Source of the DNA: Acidobacteria bacterium RIFCSPLOWO2_12_FULL_66_21
GTDB lineage: Bacteria > Acidobacteriota > Vicinamibacteria > Vicinamibacterales > 2-12-FULL-66-21
Direction of reading: 5' to 3'
Assembly (NCBI GenBank): GCA_001767455.1
Contig: MELC01000036.1
Coordinates: 1-53,706, forward strand
Length of the DNA stretch: 53,706 bases
A program made the translations under genes and the position numbers. Shown here piece after piece: positions 33,648-42,112 of this stretch (positions within the stretch are counted from its first letter, which is position 1; each line of letters opens with the position of its first letter). The notes below the pieces were generated by a model, which saw only the letters and a program-made list of their open reading frames with translations, made no database searches and had not been told where the DNA came from.

Positions 33648-35221
33648 CGGGCGAACAGCCGGCCGAACACGCGCCTGTACGCGTCATCGAATTCGGCGAT
33701 CCTGAGTGCGCGCGCGGAGGCGACGAGCGCCATGATGCCGGCACCAATCGCAAGGAACACTCTGACGGCCCTGCCGAGCGTCCGCTCGCCGGGCAGCAGC
33801 GACTCGGTCCAAAACGATGTGTAGGCAGCGGCCAGTCCCATTATCACCGTGGCCGCGCCGATCTTGGCGAACGTCACGACAATTCGACGCCGCTCGAGGC
33901 CGCCGAGCCGCCGATCGAGCATCCACAACAGGGTGCCCGCGTTGAACATCGCCGCAAGCGAGGTGCCGAGCGCCAGGCCGCGGAAACCCATGACGCGGAC
34001 GAGCGCGAGGTTCACCGCGAGATTGCCCAGGACCGCCGCCACGCTGACGATCACGGGCGTGCGGCTGTCGCGCAGCGAATAGAACGCCGGCGAGGCAATC
34101 TTCACGGTCGAATAACCGAGCAGCCCGGGCGCATAGAACACCAGCGCCGCCGCCGTCGCAGCGGTGTCCGCCGCGCCGAATGCATGGCGCTGGAGGAGAA
34201 GAGCCACGATCGGCCGGGCGAGTACCATCAATCCCACCGTCGCCGGGACGTTCAACACGAGCATCAGGCGAATCGCGCCCGAGACGGTGCGCCGCAGCGC
34301 GGGAAGGTCGTCGACGGCGGCGTGCCGCGAAATATCCGGAAGCACCGCGGTCGCAATCGATACGCCGAACAAACCGATCGGGAGGTACATCAGCCGGAAT
34401 GCGTAACTCAGCCATGACACGGCACCCTGTTCCTGGCTGGTGGCCAGATACGTGTTCACGAACACGTTGATCTGCACGGCCGCCAGGCCCACCGTCGCCG
34501 GCACCATCAGCCGCAGCACGTGGCCAAGCTCCGGGTCGCCGAAATCGAACAGCGGCCGGTACCGGAAGCCTTCCTTCCTCAACACGGGCCACTGCAGCAG
34601 GACTTGCCCGGCGCCGCCAGCCAGGGCTCCGATGGCGACGGCCAGAACCGCCGGCTGTCCAACCGATGGCATCACCGGCGCCAGCCCGACGATGCAGGCG
34701 ATGGCGGCCACGTTGAACATCGCGGGTGAGAGCGCAGGGATGAAGAACCGGTGCAGCGAGTTCAACATGCCCATCATGCCGGCCGCGACCGCCACCATCG
34801 TCAGGAACGGCAGCATGACGCGAGTCAGAAGGGCCGTCAGCTCGAGCTTGCCGGGAACGGACGCGAAGTCAGGCGCGATCAGCGAGGTGATGGGATAGGC
34901 GACGGCGATGCCGAGCAACACGAGGACCAGCGTCACGACCAGCAGCGCGTTGAGCACAAGGTTCCCGAGGCGGAAAGCTGCCTCCCGCCCGGCGACCGTC
35001 AGCCTCCGCGTGAACGCGGGGACGAAAGCGGCGGTCATGGCCCCCTCGGCGAAGAGATCGCGTAGCAGATTGGGGACGCGGAACGCGACGTTGAACGCAT
35101 CCATCTGCATGCCGGCGCCGAAAATTGCGGCCAGAACGCTCTCCCGCACCAGCCCGAGCACGCGGCTCGCCATGGTCGCGACGCCGATGAGCCCGGCGGA
35201 TCGGGCGAGTCGGGAGTTCAT
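33644..35221 (-). CDS. murJ: Lipid II flippase MurJ
   Basis: MurJ moves lipid II across the inner membrane for peptidoglycan synthesis. The 525-residue protein has the family start GVATMASRVLGLVRE, the loops FNVAFRVPNLLRDLFAEGA and FVPAFTRR, and about 14 membrane segments, with the typical LPDISRHAA segment in the middle. It lacks only minor parts, if any. A hairpin with a T-run ends nine bases upstream of the ATG, so it may have its own promoter or be attenuated. It precedes the MFS gene in a coupled pair. Confidence 0.95.
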   Translation of the reverse strand: MNSRLARSAGLIGVATMASRVLGLVRESVLAAIFGAGMQMDAFNVAFRVPNLLRDLFAEGAMTAAFVPAFTRRLTVAGREAAFRLGNLVLNALLVVTLVLVLLGIAVAYPITSLIAPDFASVPGKLELTALLTRVMLPFLTMVAVAAGMMGMLNSLHRFFIPALSPAMFNVAAIACIVGLAPVMPSVGQPAVLAVAIGALAGGAGQVLLQWPVLRKEGFRYRPLFDFGDPELGHVLRLMVPATVGLAAVQINVFVNTYLATSQEQGAVSWLSYAFRLMYLPIGLFGVSIATAVLPDISRHAAVDDLPALRRTVSGAIRLMLVLNVPATVGLMVLARPIVALLLQRHAFGAADTAATAAALVFYAPGLLGYSTVKIASPAFYSLRDSRTPVIVSVAAVLGNLAVNLALVRVMGFRGLALGTSLAAMFNAGTLLWMLDRRLGGLERRRIVVTFAKIGAATVIMGLAAAYTSFWTESLLPGERTLGRAVRVFLAIGAGIMALVASARALRIAEFDDAYRRVFGRLFAR

Positions 35222-35229
35222 CTGGACAG

Positions 35230-35259
35230 AAAAAAGGCTCCTGCTGAGTCACAGGAGCC
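35230..35259 (-). terminator. Rho-independent terminator after yqeY, just before murJ
   Basis: On the reverse strand GGCTCCTG, an eight-base loop and CAGGAGCC form a perfect eight-base-pair stem followed by six T. It ends eight bases before the murJ start. It should stop transcripts from the YqeY gene, and could act as an attenuator of murJ. Confidence 0.8.
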
Positions 35260-35334
35260 ACGGAGGATGGATGAGAGGTGCGACGGCCCCCTCGCTGAAT
35301 TAGACGGCAGTCGCGCCCGAACAGTTTGTGACAT

Positions 35335-35781
35335 TTATGCAAGCCGCCGGCGCACCACGTCGTTCACCGCCTTGCCGTCGGCTCCTCGGCCCGCGAGCCG
35401 TGCCATCGCCGCTTTCATGACACGCCCCATGTCCTTGACGGTCGTGGCCCCCGTCTCCCGAATCGCCTCGTCGACCGCCGCGTCGATTTCGGCGTGATCG
35501 AGCGCCGGCGGCGCGTATGCCTCGAGCACGGCAATCTCGGCGGTCTCTTTCGATGCGAGGTCCTCGCGCCCCCCGTTGCGAAACTGCTCGATCGAATCGC
35601 GCCGTTGCTTGATGAGCGACGCGATCACCTGCTGTGATTCCGTTTCGTCGAGTGCGCGGCCTCTTTCGACCTCGCGGTTCATCAGCGCCGCTTTGGCCAT
35701 CCGCAGGGGCCCGAGCCGCGCCTGGTCGCGGCTGCGCATGGCCGCCGCGATGTCTTCGGTGATCTTGTCGATGAGCGCCAT
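35335..35781 (-). CDS. GatB/YqeY-domain protein
   Basis: This 148-residue protein has the YqeY start ITEDIAAAMRSRDQARLGPL and the pattern QQVIASLIKQRRDSIEQFRNGGRED. Its C-terminal half (AETTVKDMGRVMKAAMARLAG) matches the helical GatB/YqeY tail that binds tRNA in GatB. Stand-alone YqeY proteins are widespread and of uncertain role, possibly in tRNA amidation or quality control. It is a single gene followed by a strong terminator. Confidence 0.92.
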   Translation of the reverse strand: MALIDKITEDIAAAMRSRDQARLGPLRMAKAALMNREVERGRALDETESQQVIASLIKQRRDSIEQFRNGGREDLASKETAEIAVLEAYAPPALDHAEIDAAVDEAIRETGATTVKDMGRVMKAAMARLAGRGADGKAVNDVVRRRLA

Positions 35782-35795
35782 TTCGGACTCCGGTC

Positions 35796-35920
35796 TAGTC
35801 GTTAGTCGATAGTCGTTAGTCCTTGGTCGTTAGTCAAGGTCACAGTCAGTGTCGCCACTTTGACCCGGACTTTGACTTCTTGACTGTGACTGTGACTATC
35901 GACTATCGACTATCGACTGA
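35796..35920. repeat. Heptamer repeats GTTAGTC / GACTATC
   Basis: GTCGTTAGTCGATAGTCGTT at one side and CTATCGACTATCGACTATCG at the other flank a spacer with inverted AGTCAAGGTCACAGTCA and TTGACTGTGACTGTGAC. The right arm encodes the last residues and the stop of the GT4 protein. Same heptamers as at 33605. Confidence 0.75.
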
Positions 35921-37062
35921 CGAATATCGCCCGTTATCACGCGATAGATCTCCTTGTACTGCTCGGCGACCGCGGTCGGACGGAATGTGCGTTCGATGGT
36001 GTCCTGAGTGCCGTGAAACGTGCGCCGCGGATGCTGCAGGAAATCGGCGATGGCACGAGCGAGGGGGAGCGGCTGCCGGCTCGGTACGATCGCCACGTCC
36101 GGCCCGAACATCTCGTGCAGCTCGAGTCCGCCGGGGTTGTCGCTCGACACGACGGGCGTGCCGCTCGCCAGGGCTTCGACCGCCACGGTCGGCAGCGCCT
36201 CGAGGAGCGACGGCAGCACGAACAGATCGGCGGCGGCGCAGTAGCGCGCGACCGTCGCGTTGTCGACCAGTCCCGTGAAGGTGACATGCCGCTCCACACC
36301 GGCGGCGCGCGCGACCTCCTTCAGCTCGTCGAGCAGCGGTCCCGTCCCGCAGATGACGAGCCGGGTGTCCGGATGCGTCCTGATGATCTCGTTCATCGCC
36401 TCGATCAGAAACCGTTGGCCGGCCAGCGGATGGAGGCGCTTGACGTTCAGCAGCACGTGCCGGCTGGTGATTCCAAGTGTCTGGCGCGCGGCCATTTGCG
36501 CGTTGGCGTCCCGCGGCGAGAACTCCGCGCCGACCGGCGGATACACGACACCCGAGTTGCGGCGCTGCAGGCCGACATCCTGCGCACGGGCCATCAGACG
36601 GCCGCTGTAGAACGTGACGTAGGTGGCGGCGCCATACGCGCGTGTGAAGAGATCCGGGACGAATCGTCTTGGCGCGTAGTGCCAGATCTCCGTGCCATAC
36701 AGCGTGAGCGCCACCGGCTTGGAGCGCCGCCGCGCGAGAAGAACGGCAAGCTCGGCGAGGAGGCCGTTGCTGTGAACGTGCACGAGGTCGGCCCGGGCGA
36801 TGCATGGCGCCAGGGCCCGGCGAATCGTGAGCAAGGCCGGCAGCAGGCCGAGCCGCAGGCGCCGGCCGATGAACCCGCGCGCACGCCGTGGCACCCACGT
36901 GACGGGGCCCGCGAGCGACGAACGGCCGCGCGCGAGCGGAGGATGCGCGACGTACTCGATTTCGTGGCCCTGTTCCGCGAACCACGTGCCGAGCTGCCAG
37001 GGCAGAAGCGCGTTCGCCGCCTGGTCCGGAGGCAGGTGCGGCGTGACGTGAAGGATGCGCAT
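35896..37062 (-). CDS. Glycosyltransferase family 4
   Basis: This GT-B enzyme of about 388 residues starts at ATG 37062 (MRILHVTPHLPP), within the stop of the deacetylase gene. It shows the nucleotide-sugar fold: the N-terminal Rossmann-like part with LVHVHSNGLLAELA, the Arg/Lys pair near LLNVKRLHPLAGQ, and the E-x7-E motif EALPTVAVE followed by ALASGTPVVSSDNPGG. It transfers a sugar with retention, probably to a lipid-linked glycan. Donor is unknown. The last residues come from a heptamer repeat. Confidence 0.92.
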   Translation of the reverse strand: MRILHVTPHLPPDQAANALLPWQLGTWFAEQGHEIEYVAHPPLARGRSSLAGPVTWVPRRARGFIGRRLRLGLLPALLTIRRALAPCIARADLVHVHSNGLLAELAVLLARRRSKPVALTLYGTEIWHYAPRRFVPDLFTRAYGAATYVTFYSGRLMARAQDVGLQRRNSGVVYPPVGAEFSPRDANAQMAARQTLGITSRHVLLNVKRLHPLAGQRFLIEAMNEIIRTHPDTRLVICGTGPLLDELKEVARAAGVERHVTFTGLVDNATVARYCAAADLFVLPSLLEALPTVAVEALASGTPVVSSDNPGGLELHEMFGPDVAIVPSRQPLPLARAIADFLQHPRRTFHGTQDTIERTFRPTAVAEQYKEIYRVITGDIRQSIVDSR

Positions 37063-38033
37063 CAGTCGAACGCCCGTGCCGCTCCCGCGTACGCCGCGTG
37101 GAATTCCGCGAAGGTAGCGGGCACGGCCGCGAGTTCCCGGGTCGCTGTCGCGAGAAAACGATCGAGCCGGTCGCAAAAGGCGTCGAGCTCGGTCTGGGTG
37201 CGGTTGTACGGGCTTCCGCCCACGATGGCTTCGCTCGAGTGAAAGAGCAGATTCAGGATCGGTTCGCCCGCTGCCGCGAGATGGCGGGCGAGCCCGACCA
37301 TGTCCTCGAGCGAGGAGTACGACGGCCGCAGCCACCGCGTGCGCAGCAGCCGCAGCGCACGCAGCATGCGTTTGGTCGCGTACGGCCGCGGAGCTCTCGC
37401 GTACAGGTATTGAAGCCGCCTCGGAAGGCGGCGGTTCAAACCGACCGACAACGGCAACTCCAGCACGTCGCTGCTCCCCGGCCGCGTCGCGCTGTCGTAG
37501 GAGAGGAAGTAGGGCGTGAGCGGCGCCTCGACGAACTCCGGCCCGCCTTTGTGGGTTTCATAGAACAACGGCGCCACGCTCGACTCGACCTGATAGCCAA
37601 GTCGCTCGAGGCTCGCCACGTGGGCGGCCGCGAAGCCGAACCGCCCGGAGCGGTACGACGCCGGCCGCCGGCCGATGGCGGTCTCGATCGCCCCCGTGAG
37701 CGACTCGAGCTGCCTGTCGAACTGCGCGCGCGGCAACGACAGCGCGTACGGATGGCGGCGGATGTCCTCGGCGGTGCAGGGAGGCGTCTCCCACGCATGA
37801 TGGTGCGCGCCGACCTCACAGTCGCCGCCGCCGACGAGCGCCCTGAGGACATCCGCGGACCGCGGATCGGCCGCCACCGGATACGTAATCAGGTAGGTAG
37901 GCCGGACACCGTGCCGCGCGAACAGCGCGTGCAGACGGGGCAGCGCGTAAATGTTCTCGAACGTCTGGCTCGCGCGCGCGGCCGCGTCCCACTGGTTGTC
38001 GCCTTCGGTATCTATGCCGACCAGCAGATGCAT
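37062..38033 (-). CDS. Polysaccharide deacetylase (NodB-like)
   Basis: This 323-residue protein has the NodB-type motif 1 VGIDTEGDNQW with the catalytic and metal Asp, the metal-binding GAHHHAWETPP and the later RSGRFGF. It probably removes an acetyl group from an amino sugar of a surface glycan. There is no signal peptide, so it acts on an inner-face precursor. ATG 38033 (MHLLVGI) is chosen because the upstream frame lies in repeat DNA. It is coupled to the GT4 gene by an ATGA overlap. Confidence 0.88.
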   Translation of the reverse strand: MHLLVGIDTEGDNQWDAAARASQTFENIYALPRLHALFARHGVRPTYLITYPVAADPRSADVLRALVGGGDCEVGAHHHAWETPPCTAEDIRRHPYALSLPRAQFDRQLESLTGAIETAIGRRPASYRSGRFGFAAAHVASLERLGYQVESSVAPLFYETHKGGPEFVEAPLTPYFLSYDSATRPGSSDVLELPLSVGLNRRLPRRLQYLYARAPRPYATKRMLRALRLLRTRWLRPSYSSLEDMVGLARHLAAAGEPILNLLFHSSEAIVGGSPYNRTQTELDAFCDRLDRFLATATRELAAVPATFAEFHAAYAGAARAFD

Positions 38034-38040
38034 GTCTTGT

Positions 38041-38222
38041 CCACGGAAGGTCACGGAAAACATGACCACTGAAAGACACCGAACCACACGGAATTCGTCT
38101 TCAGTGTACTTCCGTGTTCTTCCGTGGTTGTGCTGACCGTGTGTTTCCGTGTTCTTCCGTGGTTGTGTGAACCGTGTGTTTCTGTGTTCTTCCGTGGCTA
38201 CCGCCCGTGTTTCCGTGGTTAC
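38041..38222. repeat. Nine-base CACGGAAGG / TTCCGTGTT repeats
   Basis: CCACGGAAGGTCACGGAAAA at the left and multiple TTCCGTGTTCTTCCGTGG units at the right form a long imperfect hairpin between the deacetylase and the GNAT gene. Same family of repeats as at 25154-25269. Confidence 0.75.
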
Positions 38223-39262
38223 CGGTCCTGATCCGAATCGCCCAGCGTCACGTGCCAGCGCTCCGGGGACTGGTAGAAGGCGGGATCCACTTCGACCGCG
38301 TTCACCTTGGCCACCATCTCCATGGTGGACTTGACCTGGAAGTACCCCGAGCGCCGGAGCACGCGGCGGAACCCGCTGTGCATCGCGAAGGTGCGGATCT
38401 TGTCCGAGTCGGCGTGGCGCGCCTCGCGATCGATCCAGTTGAGCAACGTGCTCAGCCCGCTCTCATCGTCGGGGTCCGTCAGGAAGTCCACGACGAGCGT
38501 CACGCGCCCGCGTGGCTCGTACACGTGGCGGTAGACGGCGTAGCCGACGTTGCGGTCGTCGCGGCGCAGGGCGGCGATCGAGTACCGGACGTGCGGCGCC
38601 GAGACGTACTTCCAGTTCAAGTACGCGGCGTCGCGGCGCACCGCGAAATCGAATTTCGGGGCCAGCTCCTCCCACAACCGCGTGAAGCTGTCGTCGAACC
38701 GCTGGATGGTCCGCACCTCGGCGCGCAACGGACGCGTGCGGGCCACGATCAACACGATGGGCAGCGTGAGCGCGGATACCAGGCGGTTGAGCGGAACGGG
38801 CCACGACGGGCGGCGCAGCGCCCGGCGGGTCAGCGGCTTGACGAAGCACGGCACCGGTCCGACATCGGGCCACCGGAGCTTCTGGAACAGGCGGTACGAG
38901 GCCTCCGACAGCCCCAGCCCGAGCGACGCGCCGACGTTGCGGTCCCAGGTACGGAACAGCACCTCGCCGAGCCCCTGCCGCTGTCGCTCGGGGGCCACCA
39001 TGACGTCCATGCCCCAGGATCCCTGTACTTCCGTGCCGCGCACCGTCAGCTTCACGGGCATGGTGGCATACTGCCCGACAATGGCCGGGCCTTCGCGCGC
39101 GATCCAGATCTCCGGCTCGTGGCCGGGATTGTTCGGGTTGCGGTGATACTGCCATTCCCAGCGCAGCCGGCTCGCGTCGGCCGCGTCGATGCCGAACACG
39201 CGTCTGTACAACGCCTCGACGGCGCGCTTGTCTTCCGGCCGGTACTTGTCGACCTCCGCCAC
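38219..39262 (-). CDS. GNAT-family acetyltransferase-like protein
   Basis: This 347-residue protein contains an N-terminal GNAT fold: start YRPEDKRAVEALYRRVFG, the acyl-CoA loop APERQRQGLGEVLFRTW (Q/RxxGxG) and a second GNAT-like half. The length suggests a double-GNAT or FemAB-like enzyme. It lies in the glycan region and may add an acyl or amino-acid group to a sugar. The methyltransferase gene ends four bases before its ATG. Confidence 0.8.
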   Translation of the reverse strand: MAEVDKYRPEDKRAVEALYRRVFGIDAADASRLRWEWQYHRNPNNPGHEPEIWIAREGPAIVGQYATMPVKLTVRGTEVQGSWGMDVMVAPERQRQGLGEVLFRTWDRNVGASLGLGLSEASYRLFQKLRWPDVGPVPCFVKPLTRRALRRPSWPVPLNRLVSALTLPIVLIVARTRPLRAEVRTIQRFDDSFTRLWEELAPKFDFAVRRDAAYLNWKYVSAPHVRYSIAALRRDDRNVGYAVYRHVYEPRGRVTLVVDFLTDPDDESGLSTLLNWIDREARHADSDKIRTFAMHSGFRRVLRRSGYFQVKSTMEMVAKVNAVEVDPAFYQSPERWHVTLGDSDQDR

Positions 39263-39266
39263 CTGC

Positions 39267-40103
39267 TCAGGCCCTCGTCAGCACGTATTCCATGTTACTA
39301 ATCAGCGTGTCCTGCGTCAGCGCGCTGTCGCGCACCCATCGGGCGAGCGCGCGCGGCAGGCGGCGCACGGTCCCGGTCTCGTGCAGCTCCTCCCGCACGA
39401 TGCGCAGGCCGGCGGCCGCGATCTGCCCGCGCAGCCGCCGCACCCGAACCTTCTCGAGCAGATCGTCGTGTTTGATCTCGCCGCGCCGCGCCGCCTTGAT
39501 GAACGAGTTCTCGTCGGCCGGCTCCTTCAACGTCCACGGCGCGTGGCGGGCCAGGAACCGGAACGTCGCGAACGCGGCCCCGCGCCCCACCATGAGGTGC
39601 AGCGGCACCCGCAGCTTCAGCCGCGGCAGGTGCGCGCCCGCGAACGACAAGTACGGCGACGTCGACAGGTACACATGTCCGCCGCCGGCGAGCACCCGCG
39701 CGCATTCGCGCAGATACAGCGGAGCGTCGGCGACGTGCTCGATCACGGCATGGGAGAGCACCAGGTCGAAGGTCCCGCCGCGGAACGGCAGCGCCATCCC
39801 GTCCGCCATCGCGAAGTGGAGGTTGCGCAGGCCGCGCTCGCTGCCGAGCCGCACGCCCGCGCCGACAAACCGCGGACACGGGTCGATGCCGACGACCGAC
39901 GCCGCGTGCTCCGCGAGCGATAGCGGCATGCCTCCGCCGCCGCACCCCGCGTCGAGCACCCGGCCCGCCACGGGCACGCCGGCGCGCTCCAGAAACGCGA
40001 ACACCTTGGCGCTCCGGTAGTACTCGAACAACGCGTAATCGTACTCCGAGCGGAAGCGAAGATCCGCGTGCGCCTTGATGGCGCGTTCGTCAATCGTGCG
40101 CAC
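39267..40103 (-). CDS. Class I SAM-dependent methyltransferase
   Basis: This enzyme of about 278 residues has SAM motif I RVLDAGCGGGGMPLSLAEHA, the acidic strand VVGIDPCPRF, motif IV-like FDLVLSHAVIEHV and the LAGGGHVYLSTSPY strand. It starts most credibly at GTG 40103, because the frame farther upstream is entirely repeat-coded (HTATRQHGRTRK units). This start overlaps the GT39-like gene by 14 bases. It probably methylates a sugar or a lipid in glycan assembly. Confidence 0.87.
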   Translation of the reverse strand: MRTIDERAIKAHADLRFRSEYDYALFEYYRSAKVFAFLERAGVPVAGRVLDAGCGGGGMPLSLAEHAASVVGIDPCPRFVGAGVRLGSERGLRNLHFAMADGMALPFRGGTFDLVLSHAVIEHVADAPLYLRECARVLAGGGHVYLSTSPYLSFAGAHLPRLKLRVPLHLMVGRGAAFATFRFLARHAPWTLKEPADENSFIKAARRGEIKHDDLLEKVRVRRLRGQIAAAGLRIVREELHETGTVRRLPRALARWVRDSALTQDTLISNMEYVLTRA

Positions 40104-42084
40104 GCCCGCCCACGTTCCGTGTGTTTCCGTGTGTTTCCGTGTGCGTCCGTGTTGCCGTGTTGCCGTGTGCTTCCGTGTGCGTCCGTGTTGCCGCGTTGCC
40201 GTGTGTTTCCGTGTGCGTCCGTGTTGCCGCGTTGCCGTGTGCTTCCGTGTGCGTCCGTGTTGCCGTGTTGCCGTGTGTTTCCGTGTGCGTCCGTGTTGCC
40301 GTGTTCTTCTTTGTGTTGCCGTGTTGCCGTGTTGCCGTGTTGCCGTGTGCTTCCTTGTTGCCGAATTTGTCGATGAGCGCCGCCCGGTCGTGCCCCGACG
40401 GCGTCTCCGCGACCGCGAATGTCCTGACAATCGTGCGCTGCGGATATGCCTCGAGCACGTTCCTGATGACCCGTCCTTCGTATCCGATATACGGGTCAGT
40501 GTAGGTCAAAACGTACCGGACGTCGTCACGGCCCTTCCGGTCGGCGTAGTTCCCGAATCCCTGGCCGACGAAAATCGGGCGAATTCGATTCTCGAGCGAA
40601 AGACCGTTGGCGAGCTTGCCGTGCACCAATGTCCCTTGCGGCAGAATCTGTCCGACTTCGATGGACGCGCGATAGTTGAGGTCGGTCCGGTGACGCGTCC
40701 ATTGGGCGTACTGCGCCAGATCTCCCGCGATCACGAGGAGCGTGACAAGGACAGCCGAGCGCGCCGTGACGCTCTGGCGCGACAACCACTCCGACGTCTG
40801 CCGCCACCGCCAGATCACGAGCGTGCCTGCCGCGCCGGCAAGCACGGCCGAGAGCCGCACGACGCTGCTGAACTCGCCGGCGCGCACTTCGCCCAGGAAT
40901 GCGACCCGCAGCAGGCTGCCGATCACGACATACGCGCCGAACACCGCGAAGGGCAGCAGCAGCCAGCGCCAGCGGCTGTCCGTCCCGCGAATCACGATGG
41001 CGGGCGATCCGAGAACGAGCGCCGCCAGGCCGACCAGCGCCGGGATGAACATGACGTAGCGCCGCTCGTTGCCGGCGTCGTGCACGATCAGCTCAACCAG
41101 GCCCACCGCCATCCACAGCGCGAGCAGCCGTTCGGCGGGCGCCGCGGTTCGCCAGCGCGCCACGATGCCCACGACGGCCAGCGACGCGACAACGAGCGCA
41201 AGCCACATGCGCGTGAAGAAGTCCTGCACGATCGGCAGCCAGGAGGCGCGGTTGAGCAGCGCGGCGGCGGTGTAGGACGGCTTCCGCATCACCGGCATCT
41301 GCCAGTTATAGAACCGGTATTCGGTCCAGTGTGGGACGACCAACGCGGCGACGATAATCAGCGCGCTCACCGCAAGACCGACGAGTGTCGCGCCCGCCGC
41401 GCGCCGGGCCACGGGGCCGGGCGGATCGATCCCGAGCATCCGCCGGATCCCGCCGATACGCGCGAGCACGAGCGTGCACACGGAGTCGGCGACGATGGCG
41501 GCGATGAAGAACGCGGCCGCCGCTTTCGAGAACCAGGCCAGCGTTGCCGCGACGCCAGCCACATAGCCCCACGCCGGCCTTCGGTGCGCAGCCGCGTACG
41601 CCCCCCACGAGAGCACGATAAAGGCGGTCATCGTCGATTCCATCAAGGCCGCCCGGTTCCACATCACGAAGACGTAGTTGGTCGACAGCAGCCAGGCGCC
41701 GATGAGGGCGGCGCGCCGGCCGGCGGCGGCGCCCAGCCCCGCGGCGAGCGCGGCAATGGCGAGCAGCCCCGACGCCACCGGCACCGTTCGCGCCTGCCAC
41801 GTGCCCACGCCAAAGAGCCGGAACGCCGCGTATTCGATGCCCGTGAACACGGGCGCGACAAAAACCGGGTTCCAGTTGTCGGTGCGCCACGCGCCCCACA
41901 GCGCCTTGTTGCGCGCGTTGTGCAGCCACGCGCCTTCGTCGTGCCAGACGATGCCGATGGGGGCAGAGCTCGGAGGATCGGCGGTGAGCCAGACACCGCG
42001 AAGAAGGAGACCGAGCGCCAGCGCCGCCAGCACCCCGGCCGCCGCGCGCCGAAACGCGTGGGATATCGTAATTCGCACTCGCAC
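40090..42084 (-). CDS. GT39-like membrane glycosyltransferase with a repeat-coded tail
   Basis: This 664-residue protein has the GT-C build: an acidic motif in the first loop (GIVWHDEGAWLHNARN), then 12 or so membrane segments and a soluble C-terminal part. It resembles the protein O-mannosyl and ArnT-type (GT39/GT83) enzymes, which use polyprenyl-phosphate sugar outside the membrane. After about residue 580 the chain is made only of 12-residue repeats (THTETHGNTATR), encoded by the 36-bp minisatellite at 40138. Start GTG 42084 is 28 bases from the divergent GT2 start. The tail is probably not part of the ancestral enzyme. Confidence 0.85.
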   Translation of the reverse strand: MRVRITISHAFRRAAAGVLAALALGLLLRGVWLTADPPSSAPIGIVWHDEGAWLHNARNKALWGAWRTDNWNPVFVAPVFTGIEYAAFRLFGVGTWQARTVPVASGLLAIAALAAGLGAAAGRRAALIGAWLLSTNYVFVMWNRAALMESTMTAFIVLSWGAYAAAHRRPAWGYVAGVAATLAWFSKAAAAFFIAAIVADSVCTLVLARIGGIRRMLGIDPPGPVARRAAGATLVGLAVSALIIVAALVVPHWTEYRFYNWQMPVMRKPSYTAAALLNRASWLPIVQDFFTRMWLALVVASLAVVGIVARWRTAAPAERLLALWMAVGLVELIVHDAGNERRYVMFIPALVGLAALVLGSPAIVIRGTDSRWRWLLLPFAVFGAYVVIGSLLRVAFLGEVRAGEFSSVVRLSAVLAGAAGTLVIWRWRQTSEWLSRQSVTARSAVLVTLLVIAGDLAQYAQWTRHRTDLNYRASIEVGQILPQGTLVHGKLANGLSLENRIRPIFVGQGFGNYADRKGRDDVRYVLTYTDPYIGYEGRVIRNVLEAYPQRTIVRTFAVAETPSGHDRAALIDKFGNKEAHGNTATRQHGNTKKNTATRTHTETHGNTATRTHTEAHGNAATRTHTETHGNAATRTHTEAHGNTATRTHTETHGNTRNVGGRAHD
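40114..40362. repeat. 36-bp minisatellite with nine-base sub-repeats
   Basis: Four exact-length 36-bp units start at 40138, 40174, 40210 and 40246, with a partial fifth at 40282; each is built of GTGTTGCC- and CGTGTGCGT-like pieces. Because 36 is a multiple of three, the reading frame stays open and gives a 12-residue peptide repeat in the reverse-strand gene. There are no unique spacers, so it is not a CRISPR array. Confidence 0.9.
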
Positions 42085-42100
42085 CTGGAGCCGACCGAAT

Positions 42101-42106
42101 TATAGT
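42101..42106 (+). promoter_or_regulatory. Putative -10 hexamer of the GT2 gene (TATAGT)
   Basis: TATAGT ends six bases before the GTG at 42113, which would make the transcript leaderless. The divergent GT39-like gene starts 28 bases from it. Confidence 0.35.
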
Positions 42107-42112
42107 ACGGCC

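Noticed and set aside
40138-40317. CRISPR array suggested by the 36-bp period
   Set aside because: The units are head-to-tail with no unique spacers, there are no cas genes nearby, and the units contain nine-base sub-repeats. It is a minisatellite.
40075-42105. Long forward frame through the minisatellite and opposite the GT39-like gene
   Set aside because: The repeat is open in several frames because 36 is divisible by three; the rest is an antisense shadow without motifs.
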